Below are positions 34,218 to 41,752 of a stretch of DNA of 64,000 nucleotides, piece by piece (position 1 is the stretch's first letter; every line of letters begins with the position of its first letter). The position numbers and the translations under genes were made by a program. Location: the NCBI RefSeq assembly GCF_024055715.1, contig NZ_JAMXMV010000002.1, positions 1-64,000 on the forward strand. Reading direction: 5' to 3'. The notes under the pieces were generated by a model. It did not search any database. It was given only the letters and a program-made list of their open reading frames with translations, and was not told the origin of the DNA. The DNA comes from Actinoallomurus soli. Lineage in GTDB: Bacteria; Actinomycetota; Actinomycetes; Streptosporangiales; Streptosporangiaceae.

Positions 34218-34232
34218 CCCGCCGCCTGCGGC

Positions 34233-34604
34233 TCAGACCCACCCGAGGACGCCCTTCTTCCAGGCGTACGCGAGGCCGGCGGCGATGAAGGCGAGGAAGA
34301 CGAACATCTCACCGAGCGTGACGTAGCCGTATCCCTTGGCGGAGAAGACCGTCGCCCAGGGGAACAGGAACACCGCGTCGACCGCGAAGACCACGTAGAG
34401 GTACGCGAAGACGTAGTAGCGGACGTACGACTGCGCCCAGCCCTCACCGACCGGGTCGACACCGCACTCGTACGTCGTGAGCTTCTCCGGGGTGGGCCGG
34501 TGCGGGCGCAGTGCCCGGTTGGCGAGGAGCGCGCCGCCCACGATCGCAGCGCCGATCGCGAACAGCACGACGACGGTCAGGTAGTTCCCGTAATAGCCGT
34601 GCAC
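34233..34604 (-). CDS. nuoA: NADH-quinone oxidoreductase subunit A, reduced nuo cluster
   Basis: About 123 residues from a GTG (VHGYYGNYLTVVVLFA); a GTG 42 bases upstream is an alternative start. Three TM helices and the conserved loop PTPEKLTTYECGVDPVGEGW (with the active/deactive-type cysteine), then FAVDAVFLFPWATVFSA. First gene of the nuoABCH block. About 380 bases separate it from nuoB, an unusually long gap in a nuo operon, and this gap holds the Uma2 relic on the other strand. Confidence 0.93.
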   Translation of the reverse strand: MHGYYGNYLTVVVLFAIGAAIVGGALLANRALRPHRPTPEKLTTYECGVDPVGEGWAQSYVRYYVFAYLYVVFAVDAVFLFPWATVFSAKGYGYVTLGEMFVFLAFIAAGLAYAWKKGVLGWV

Positions 34605-35324
34605 GAGCCTCAGCGTAATCGGATCACCCGCCGCGGACGACCTCACCCGCCTCCGACGCGGCGTTCCTCACCCCGCCGGCGCGGAACGCTCGGTGAGCGG
34701 TCCGCGCCGGGCCAAGACGCCGCTCGGCTGCCGGCGTATGGGAGACGATCCCGCCGTAGCGAACGGCGGCGGCGACGGCACGCGGCGGGCCGGGTAAGGC
34801 GACGATGCCGCGGAACGGGCGGCTCGACCGCTCCTCGGCGAGGGCTCTGGCCGCCGTCCGGCGGCCGGCCACTTGCAGCCGGACGGGCACAGGTGACGGC
34901 TCCGCGGTTTCGGGAGATCAAGACGACCGGGTCCATGGTCAAGAGCATCCGGCAGAGGGAATGACCGGCACCACCCTTCTCCACAACCTGTGGACAACTC
35001 TCGGAACGGCCGGCCCGGACCTGCGAGCCAAGGCTCCGTGATGGCGGCATTCCGCGATGCGAACCGCCGGTTCTTCGCGCTTTGTCGCCCACGTTTCCGA
35101 GCGTTCCGCCCGCCCGTCACCAGGACGAACGTCGCCACGTCACTACACGGGGCGTTCGGGGAGCCGGCCGTGGCCGGAGAGGAGCCGGCGGAGGCGCCGC
35201 GCGGGCGCGGGCGGCAGACGGTGATCTTACGGGCATCGACCGGGTAACAGACCGCTTCTCCGTCTTGTCCGACGATCAGCGTAAACGTAAGGTCACGGCG
35301 TCGATCGTTATACAGGGGACATCA
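34605..35324. promoter_or_regulatory. Divergent regulatory region with a DnaA-box-like site
   Basis: 720 bases between nuoA (minus) and the proline-rich membrane protein gene (plus). TTGTCCACA on the minus strand at 34997-34989, a perfect actinomycete DnaA box, sits in a small palindrome (CCACAACCTGTGG). Near the plus-strand gene, GTTATACAGGGGA combines a possible -10 box with its ribosome-binding site. No gene is supportable here. Confidence 0.4.
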
Positions 35325-37523
35325 TTGAGCACGGAGCGAGACGGCGTTCAGGAGCCGTCGCCGGAACAACCGGGAAAACCGGAGGAGATCGAGCACGCCG
35401 GATCGCCGGAAGGGGCGGAGACGTCCGCGCCAGGCGAAGGTCCAGCGCAAACGGAACCCTCCAGCCCACTCGAACCGTCCCCGCAAGGCGCAGGATCGGG
35501 GCACGACCGGCAGGTGGCCCCGCTCCCGCCCCCACCGCCCGCGCACTTCACCCAATCCGGGCAGCCCGGCCAGCCCGTGCAGGCCGGCCAGGGCGACCCC
35601 GCGCAGTTCGGGCAGCCCGGCCAGGCCGTGCAGGCCGGCCGGCCAGCGCAACCCGCGCAGTCCGCGGAGGCCGGGTGGCCTGGCCGGGCCGGAGAGCCCG
35701 CCGAGTCCGCGTCGGAGGGGGAGTCCGCCCAGGCGGATGGGTCGGTGAACGATGCCGCGCCCGCGTCTTCCCCAGGCGACGAACCGCATCCGGGCGAACC
35801 GGCGGAGTCGCCCGGGCCGGACGACGGCCGCACCGGTACGTGGGCGGGGCCTTCCGCGCCGCAGGCCGAGACCGGAGTGTGGCAGGGGCAGCCGGGATCT
35901 CCTCCGTCCGCTCCTGCCGCCCCTCAGCAACCGGCGGTGCCGTTCGGTCCGGAAGGGACCGCGGCCTCCGCGCCCGCCGTGTCCGGCGGCCCCGAAGAGC
36001 CCGCCGAACCCTCCGGGCCGGACACGGGCCCCATCGGACCCGGCCCTCACCCGCAGGACCCCGGCGGCCCCGGCCCGTACGCGGGCGGCCCGGCCGCTCC
36101 CGGTCCCTACGCGGGGAACCCGGCCATGCCCGGGCCCTACCCCGGCGGACCCGGCGCCCCCGGGCCCTACCCCGGTGATCCCGCCGGACCTGGGCCCTAC
36201 CCCGGCGGACCCGCCGCTCCAGGGCCGTACGGGGAGAACCCGGTGCCCGGGCCGTACACGGCAGGCCCGGGCGGGCCCGGGCCGTACGGGCAGGGCGTCG
36301 GTGGGCCGGGCCCGTATCCGGGGAGCCCCACGGGGCTCGGGCCGTGGGAGAACCCCGGTGGCCCGCCCGGACCTCCCGGCGGCCCGCAGGGCTGGAGCGG
36401 CGGGCAGGGGTGGGGCGCGCCTCAGCCGTACCAGTACGGGCCGCCCCCGCGGGCGAAGAAGTCCAAGGGTGTCCTCATCTCTGTGCTGGCCGGCGCGGGG
36501 GTGGTGTTCGTCGTCCTCGCCGTCGTCGGTGTCGTGGCGCTGGGCCGCTCCGGCGACGACCCCAAGACCACGTCGGGCAAGGCGGCGCGCGAGGCGGGTC
36601 ATGCGATCGGCCAGGCGGCCGGGGTGACGCTCACGGGCACCTACGGCGGGAGCCGGGCGACGTTCAGCGTGACGAAGGCGGGGAGCGCCCGCGGCACCTT
36701 CAGCGCGAGCGGTTCTCAGGTCAGCCGGGTCGACGTCGGCGGGACCACCTACCTGAAGGCGAACAGCGGCTACTGGAACGACCAGGGTCTGGACTCGGAC
36801 GACGCCGAGAAGGCGAGTGGCACGTGGACGAAGGCCCCTGACGACATCACGACGCTGAACCTGGCCGACCTGGCGCCCGCGCGGCTGTCGTCCGTCCTCG
36901 GCCAGGCGGCGAACGACCCGCTCGCCGCGCGGACGACGGTGAACGGCGTGCAGGCCCTCAAGGTGAGGGTCGGCGCCCGGACGTACTACATCACCAAGAG
37001 CGCGCCCCGCCGGGTGCTCCGGCTGGAGGGCGCCTCGGGGTCGGATCAGTACGTGTTCGACGTCAAGGCGCTGTCCTCCGCCGGCGCCGGCGAGGTGTTC
37101 AGCGGGCTCCGGACGGATGTGCAGGCGCTGAAGGACGCCTACGACCCCGACCTGACCGTGCTGCCGCTCAGCAGGCTGCAGTTCGGCAGTTGCACCGAGT
37201 CGAGCTGCACGGTGCGGGCCGACGTCAAGGCGACGTCGCTTCACGACTCGACCGGAGGCGTCCGCGTCAGCATGAAGATCAAGTTCAGTGGCGCCACCGA
37301 CGGGGCGGCCGTGTCGACCTGCACCGACACCGCGTCGACGAAGATGGACACCCAGGTGCGGTTGTCCTGCCGGACCAGCGGCGGCACGTGGTCGTCCTGG
37401 TACCGCTCGCACGTCGGGCGGTTCACCATCCACGCGACGCCGTCGTTCTCCGGGACCGTCAACACCGCCTCCGATGTCAACGGGCTGCTGGCCAAGCTCA
37501 CGCAGGAGCAGCGAACGAACTGA
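35325..37523 (+). CDS. Membrane-anchored protein with long proline-rich cytosolic region and LppX/LprG-like outer domain
   Basis: 732 residues from a TTG (MSTERDGVQEPSPEQPG) with AGGGGA six bases upstream. Residues 1-370 are disordered: first QPGQPVQAGQGDPAQFGQPG-type repeats, then many GPYPGGPxxPGPYxG repeats. A single TM helix follows (VLISVLAGAGVVFVVLAVVG). The outer region carries one beta-rich domain with TGTYGGSRATFSVTKAGSA, VSRVDVGGTTYLKANSGYW and VGARTYYITKSAPRRVLRL, resembling LppX/LprAFG-type lipid-binding folds, and a second C-terminal domain with paired cysteines (CTESSC). The proline repeats match polyproline-type tails of actinobacterial membrane proteins. Function unknown. Confidence 0.75.
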   Translation: MSTERDGVQEPSPEQPGKPEEIEHAGSPEGAETSAPGEGPAQTEPSSPLEPSPQGAGSGHDRQVAPLPPPPPAHFTQSGQPGQPVQAGQGDPAQFGQPGQAVQAGRPAQPAQSAEAGWPGRAGEPAESASEGESAQADGSVNDAAPASSPGDEPHPGEPAESPGPDDGRTGTWAGPSAPQAETGVWQGQPGSPPSAPAAPQQPAVPFGPEGTAASAPAVSGGPEEPAEPSGPDTGPIGPGPHPQDPGGPGPYAGGPAAPGPYAGNPAMPGPYPGGPGAPGPYPGDPAGPGPYPGGPAAPGPYGENPVPGPYTAGPGGPGPYGQGVGGPGPYPGSPTGLGPWENPGGPPGPPGGPQGWSGGQGWGAPQPYQYGPPPRAKKSKGVLISVLAGAGVVFVVLAVVGVVALGRSGDDPKTTSGKAAREAGHAIGQAAGVTLTGTYGGSRATFSVTKAGSARGTFSASGSQVSRVDVGGTTYLKANSGYWNDQGLDSDDAEKASGTWTKAPDDITTLNLADLAPARLSSVLGQAANDPLAARTTVNGVQALKVRVGARTYYITKSAPRRVLRLEGASGSDQYVFDVKALSSAGAGEVFSGLRTDVQALKDAYDPDLTVLPLSRLQFGSCTESSCTVRADVKATSLHDSTGGVRVSMKIKFSGATDGAAVSTCTDTASTKMDTQVRLSCRTSGGTWSSWYRSHVGRFTIHATPSFSGTVNTASDVNGLLAKLTQEQRTN

Positions 37524-37698
37524 GGGCGGGAGGCGCCGGGTCGTGCGGCCCGGCGCCCGCCGCTCCCCGTTCCACCGGTTTTCACGGGCTTTCGCGGCGT
37601 TCGCGGGCCCGGTTCCGGCCCGGGCCGCGCGGCCGCCGGGACATGCCGCGGCTCCCCGTTTCGAGGAATGCCGTGGGTGAGGCCATATAGTTCGGCAC

Positions 37699-37785
37699 GT
37701 GTCCGGACTCCTGCTCTTCGCACGGCTGCACGTCGACCTCTGCCGGTCGGCGAGCGCGCTGTGTCCGGAACCGGCGGCGGCCTGA
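37699..37785 (+). CDS. Cysteine-type leader peptide (28 aa)
   Basis: GTG start; the peptide begins VSGLLLFARLHVDLCRSASA and ends LCPEPAAA. The core R-x-HVDLCR-x-SA-LC is the signature of the short actinobacterial leader peptides that sit upstream of sulfur- and cysteine-related operons, with two cysteine codons positioned for attenuation. CATATAG (37684-37690) about 10-15 bases upstream could be a -10 box, giving an almost leaderless mRNA, as is usual for this class. The next gene on the strand is korA, 256 bases downstream. Confidence 0.75.
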   Translation: MSGLLLFARLHVDLCRSASALCPEPAAA

Positions 37786-38041
37786 TCCGGCCGCCCTCCG
37801 CAGCGCGCTGAGCCGCCATCGCAGGTATGCCTACGCCGTGACTTGGGAAATCAGTACGGGGGCGTGATGCGAGCGGGGCGGATCACTGGGCGCTGCGACG
37901 CATCTCACAAGCGCGCTTCTAGCGGCCAATGTTGAAATAACCACGTGATCCGGGACGTAGCATGAAGGTAAGCCTAAGTGGCACGTCGGTGGCGGATGCC
38001 TCCCTCCGCCCGAGTGCCGCGCGTCGAGGAGGTCCTGCTCT
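37786..38041. promoter_or_regulatory. korAB leader region
   Basis: Contains GAAGGTAAGCCTAAG at about 37971-37985, which resembles one side of an iron box (consensus TTAGGTTAGGCTAACCTAA) but lacks the second half. CGAGGAGGT about 10 bases before the korA GTG is its ribosome-binding site. No attenuator hairpin stands out by eye. Confidence 0.35.
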
Positions 38042-39880
38042 GTGACCAAACAGGTCCGGCAACTCGACCGCGTCATCATCCGTTTCGCCGGGGACTCCGG
38101 CGACGGCATGCAGCTGACCGGCGACCGCTTCACTCAGGAGACGGCCGCCTTCGGCAATGACCTGTCAACACTGCCCAACTTCCCCGCCGAGATCCGCGCG
38201 CCGGCCGGCACGCTCCCCGGCGTCTCCAGCTTCCAGCTGCACTTCGCCGACCACGACATCCTGACGCCGGGCGACGCGCCGAACGTCCTGGTCGCGATGA
38301 ACCCCGCGGCCCTCAAGGCGAACGTCGGCGACCTGCCGCGCGGCGCGGACCTCATCGTGAACACCGACGAGTTCACGAAGCGCGCGCTGGCGAAGGTCGG
38401 GTACGCGGCCAACCCCCTCGAAGACGGCTCGCTCGACGAGTACCGCGTGCACTCGCTGCCGCTCACCTCGATGACGGTGAAGGCCCTCGAGGACTTCGAC
38501 ATCTCCAAGAAGGACGCCGAGCGGGCGAAGAACATGTTCGCGCTCGGGCTGCTGTCCTGGCTGTACCACCGGCCGACCGAGGCGACGGTCCGGTTCCTCG
38601 AGGTGAAGTTCGCCAAGAAGCCCGAGATCATGAAGGCCAACATCGCGGCCTTCCAAGCGGGCTGGAACTACGGCGAGACGACCGAGTCGTTCTCGGTGTC
38701 GTACGAGGTGAAGCCGGCGACGCTGCCGCCGGGGCTGTACCGCAACATCTCCGGCAACATGGCGCTCGCGTACGGGCTGATCGCGGCGAGCGTGCGGTCC
38801 GGGCTGCCGCTGTTCCTCGGCTCGTACCCCATCACGCCGGCCTCGGACATCCTCCACGAACTGTCCAAGCACAAGCGGTTCGGGGTTCGAACGTTCCAGG
38901 CCGAGGACGAGATCGCGGCGGTGGGCGCGGCGCTCGGCGCGTCGTTCGGCGGCGCGCTCGGCGTGACGACGACGTCCGGTCCGGGCCTCGCGCTGAAGGC
39001 CGAGACGGTCGGCCTGGGCGTCGCGACGGAGCTGCCGCTGGTCGTCATCGACGTGCAGCGGGCGGGCCCGTCGACGGGCATGCCGACCAAGACCGAGCAG
39101 GCCGACCTGCTGCAGGCGATGTACGGCCGCAACGGCGAGGCGCCGGTGCCCGTGGTGGCGCCCGCGACGCCGTCGGACTGCTTCGCGACCGCGATCGAGG
39201 CGGCGCGCATCGCCGTGAAGTACCGGACGCCGGTGATCCTGCTGTCCGACGGGTACCTCGCGAACGGCTCCGAGCCGTGGCAGGTGCCCGAGGTCGACGC
39301 GCTGCCGCAGATCGATCCGGCCTTCGCACAGCCGGGCCAGGAGGAGTTCCAGCCGTTCAAGCGGAACCCGGACACGCTGGCCCGCCCCTGGGCCGTCCCG
39401 GGCACGGCGGGGCTGGAGCACCGCATCGGCGGCATCGAGAAGGCCGACGGCAGCGGCAACATCTCCTACGACCCGGACAACCACGACCTGATGGTGCGGC
39501 TCCGCCAGGCGAAGATCGACGGCATCGCCCGCGACATCGCGCCGGTGGCCGTCGACGACCCCGACGGTGACGCGCGCGTGCTCGTCCTCGGCTGGGGCGG
39601 CACGTACGGCGCGATCGCCGCGGCCGTGCGCCGCATCCGGGTCTCCGGGGACAAGGTCGCGCAGGCGCACCTGCGTCACCTGAACCCGTTCCCGGCCAAT
39701 CTCGAAGAGGTGCTGCGCTCGTACGACAAGGTGATCGTGCCGGAGATCAACCTGGGTCAGCTCGCGCTGATCCTGCGCGGCCGTTTCCTCGTCGACGTGA
39801 TCGGCTACAACCGCGTCCGCGGCCTGCCCTTCAAGGCAGAAGAGCTCGCGGACGTCATCCGGGATGTGATCAATTCATGA
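38042..39880 (+). CDS. korA: 2-oxoacid:ferredoxin oxidoreductase, fused gamma-alpha subunit
   Basis: 612 residues, GTG start. The gamma domain comes first (residues 1-190: VIIRFAGDSGDGMQLTGDRF, FPAEIRAPAGTLPGVSSFQL), then the alpha pyrimidine-binding domain (SYPITPASDILHELSKH, FQAEDEIAAVGAALGASFGG, TTTSGPGLALKAE) and a C-terminal domain II (RVLVLGWGGTYGAIAAAVRR, LRHLNPFPANLEEVLRS). With KorB it decarboxylates a 2-oxoacid, most likely 2-oxoglutarate, to the acyl-CoA while reducing ferredoxin. Its stop overlaps korB (ATGA). No dedicated ferredoxin gene is nearby; the reduced nuo cluster is. Confidence 0.96.
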   Translation: MTKQVRQLDRVIIRFAGDSGDGMQLTGDRFTQETAAFGNDLSTLPNFPAEIRAPAGTLPGVSSFQLHFADHDILTPGDAPNVLVAMNPAALKANVGDLPRGADLIVNTDEFTKRALAKVGYAANPLEDGSLDEYRVHSLPLTSMTVKALEDFDISKKDAERAKNMFALGLLSWLYHRPTEATVRFLEVKFAKKPEIMKANIAAFQAGWNYGETTESFSVSYEVKPATLPPGLYRNISGNMALAYGLIAASVRSGLPLFLGSYPITPASDILHELSKHKRFGVRTFQAEDEIAAVGAALGASFGGALGVTTTSGPGLALKAETVGLGVATELPLVVIDVQRAGPSTGMPTKTEQADLLQAMYGRNGEAPVPVVAPATPSDCFATAIEAARIAVKYRTPVILLSDGYLANGSEPWQVPEVDALPQIDPAFAQPGQEEFQPFKRNPDTLARPWAVPGTAGLEHRIGGIEKADGSGNISYDPDNHDLMVRLRQAKIDGIARDIAPVAVDDPDGDARVLVLGWGGTYGAIAAAVRRIRVSGDKVAQAHLRHLNPFPANLEEVLRSYDKVIVPEINLGQLALILRGRFLVDVIGYNRVRGLPFKAEELADVIRDVINS

Positions 39881-40908
39881 GCGACCCTCTCGCCCTCGTG
39901 CCGAAGGACCCCGAGCGGCAGACCGCGAAGGACTTCAAGACCGACCAGGAGGTCCGCTGGTGCCCCGGGTGCGGTGACTACGCGATCCTCGCGGCGGTGC
40001 AGGGCTTTCTGCCGGAGCTGGGCCTGAAGCGGGAGAACATCGTCTTCGTCTCCGGCATCGGCTGCTCGTCGCGGTTCCCGTACTACATGAACACCTACGG
40101 GATGCACTCGATCCACGGGCGCGCCCCGGCGATCGCCACCGGGCTGGCGTCCTCGCGGCCGGACCTGTCGGTGTGGGTCGTGACCGGTGACGGCGACGCG
40201 CTGTCGATCGGCGGCAACCACCTGATCCACGCGCTGCGCCGCAACGTGAATCTGAAGATCCTGCTGTTCAACAACCGGATCTACGGGCTCACGAAGGGGC
40301 AGTACTCCCCGACCTCGGAGATCGGGAAGATCACCAAGTCGACCCCACTCGGGTCGCTGGACTCCCCCTTCAACCCGATCTCGCTGGCCATCGGCGCGGA
40401 GGCGTCGTTCGTCGCCCGGACCATCGACTCCGACCGCAAGCACCTGCAGTCGGTGCTGCGGGAGGCCGCCACGCACAACGGCACGGCGCTGGTCGAGATC
40501 TACCAGAACTGCAACATCTTCAACGACGACGCGTTCGCGCCGCTGAAGAACCCCGAGACCCGCGACGACGTGACGATCCGGCTCGAGCACGGTGAGCCCA
40601 TCGTGTTCGGCGCGAACCGGGACAAGGCGCTGCGGCGCTCGGCCTCCGGCTCGCTGGAGGTCGTCCCGGCCGACTCTCCGGACGTCCTGGTGCACGACGC
40701 CACGAACCCGGACCCCTCGCTCGCGTTCGCACTGTCCCGGCTCGACTCGCCGGCGTTCGAGCACACGCCGATCGGGATCTTCCGCAACGTCGAGCGCCCG
40801 TCGTACGACGAGCTGATGCGGACCCAGATCGACGAGGCGATCGCCCAGCAGGGCCAGGGCGACCTGGCGGCCCTGCTCGGCAGTGGGGACACCTGGCGCA
40901 TCGACTGA
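39877..40908 (+). CDS. korB: 2-oxoacid:ferredoxin oxidoreductase, beta subunit
   Basis: 343 residues, ATG overlapping korA. Cluster and TPP-binding features are WCPGCGDY (28-35), GIGCSSRFPYYMNTYG and the TPP-Mg motif GDGDALSIGGNH (104-115) with FNNRIYGLTKGQYSPTS. The C-terminus closes the TPP site and binds one 4Fe-4S cluster. In aerobic actinomycetes KorAB acts as a ferredoxin-linked bypass of 2-oxoglutarate dehydrogenase. Forms an operon with korA. Confidence 0.96.
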   Translation: MSDPLALVPKDPERQTAKDFKTDQEVRWCPGCGDYAILAAVQGFLPELGLKRENIVFVSGIGCSSRFPYYMNTYGMHSIHGRAPAIATGLASSRPDLSVWVVTGDGDALSIGGNHLIHALRRNVNLKILLFNNRIYGLTKGQYSPTSEIGKITKSTPLGSLDSPFNPISLAIGAEASFVARTIDSDRKHLQSVLREAATHNGTALVEIYQNCNIFNDDAFAPLKNPETRDDVTIRLEHGEPIVFGANRDKALRRSASGSLEVVPADSPDVLVHDATNPDPSLAFALSRLDSPAFEHTPIGIFRNVERPSYDELMRTQIDEAIAQQGQGDLAALLGSGDTWRID

Positions 40909-40930
40909 CCTCCCTTGTTCCGTTCGCACG

Positions 40931-40956
40931 CCCATGGAATCGTTCGGTTCCATGGG
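40931..40956 (+). promoter_or_regulatory. Hairpin overlapping the enoyl-CoA hydratase start
   Basis: CCCATGGAA (40931-40939) and TTCCATGGG (40948-40956) form a perfect 9-bp stem with an 8-base loop, 22 bases after korB. The 3' arm includes the ATG of the next gene. It could end korAB transcription or block ribosome access; the gene has no visible ribosome-binding site. Confidence 0.55.
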
Positions 40957-41752
40957 CGTTCGCGTGGAGAAGCAGGGGCCGGTGACGACGGTGGTGCTGG
41001 CCCGTCCCGAGGTGCGTAACGCGGTGGACGGGCCGACCGCGCGGGCGCTGGCCGAGGCGTTCCAGGGGTTCGACGCCGACGAGGAGGCGAGCGTCGCCGT
41101 CCTGTGGGGCGAGGGCGGCGCCTTCTGCGCGGGTGCGGACCTGAAGGCGCTGGGCACCGACCGCGGCAACCGGGTCGATCCGCCCGGCGCGGGCGCCTCC
41201 GCGCACGACGTGTCCCATTCCTCCGAGGGCCCGATGGGGCCGACGCGGATGCGGCTGTCCAAGCCCGTGATCGCGGCGATCAGCGGGCACGCCGTCGCGG
41301 GCGGCCTCGAGCTGGCGCTCTGGTGCGACCTGCGCGTCGCCGAGGAGGACGCCGTGCTCGGGGTGTTCTGCCGCCGCTGGGGCGTCCCCCTGATCGACGG
41401 CGGGACCGTGCGCCTGCCGCGCCTGATCGGCGAGTCGCGGGCGGCCGACCTGATCCTCACCGGTCGTGCCGTGCCTGCGGCCGAGGCGCACGAGATGGGC
41501 CTGGTCAACCGCGTCGTGCCGCCGGGACGTGCGCGCGCGGCCGCGGAGGAGCTGGCCGCCCAGATCGCCGGGTTCCCCCAGGACTGCCTGCGGCACGACC
41601 GCATGTCCATGCTCGAGCAGCAGGGCCTGGAGGAGGACGCCGCGATCGCGAACGAGTACCGCCACGGCCGCGCCGTCCTCGAGGAGACCGGCCTGGCCGG
41701 CGTCCAGCGGTTCCGGGACGGCGCCGGCCGGCACGGCTCCTTCGGCGGCTGA
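40952..41752 (+). CDS. Enoyl-CoA hydratase/isomerase family protein
   Basis: 266 residues from MGVRVEKQGPVTTVVLARPE; an ATG 18 bases upstream is an alternative. Crotonase-fold features: RNAVDGPTARALAEAFQGFD, the oxyanion-hole GGAFCAGADLKAL, and ISGHAVAGGLELALWCDLRV with the second oxyanion-hole glycines. The catalytic-position residues lie in VPLIDGGTVRLPRLIG (D and G rather than the E-E pair of true hydratases), so it may be an isomerase or other crotonase activity. Same strand as korAB and probably expressed with it only if the hairpin at 40931 allows read-through. Confidence 0.9.
   Translation: MGVRVEKQGPVTTVVLARPEVRNAVDGPTARALAEAFQGFDADEEASVAVLWGEGGAFCAGADLKALGTDRGNRVDPPGAGASAHDVSHSSEGPMGPTRMRLSKPVIAAISGHAVAGGLELALWCDLRVAEEDAVLGVFCRRWGVPLIDGGTVRLPRLIGESRAADLILTGRAVPAAEAHEMGLVNRVVPPGRARAAAEELAAQIAGFPQDCLRHDRMSMLEQQGLEEDAAIANEYRHGRAVLEETGLAGVQRFRDGAGRHGSFGG

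Noticed and set aside
35322-37433. 703-residue minus-strand frame opposite the proline-rich gene
   Set aside because: Antisense of the GPYPGG repeat region; no signal for translation and no recognisable domain.
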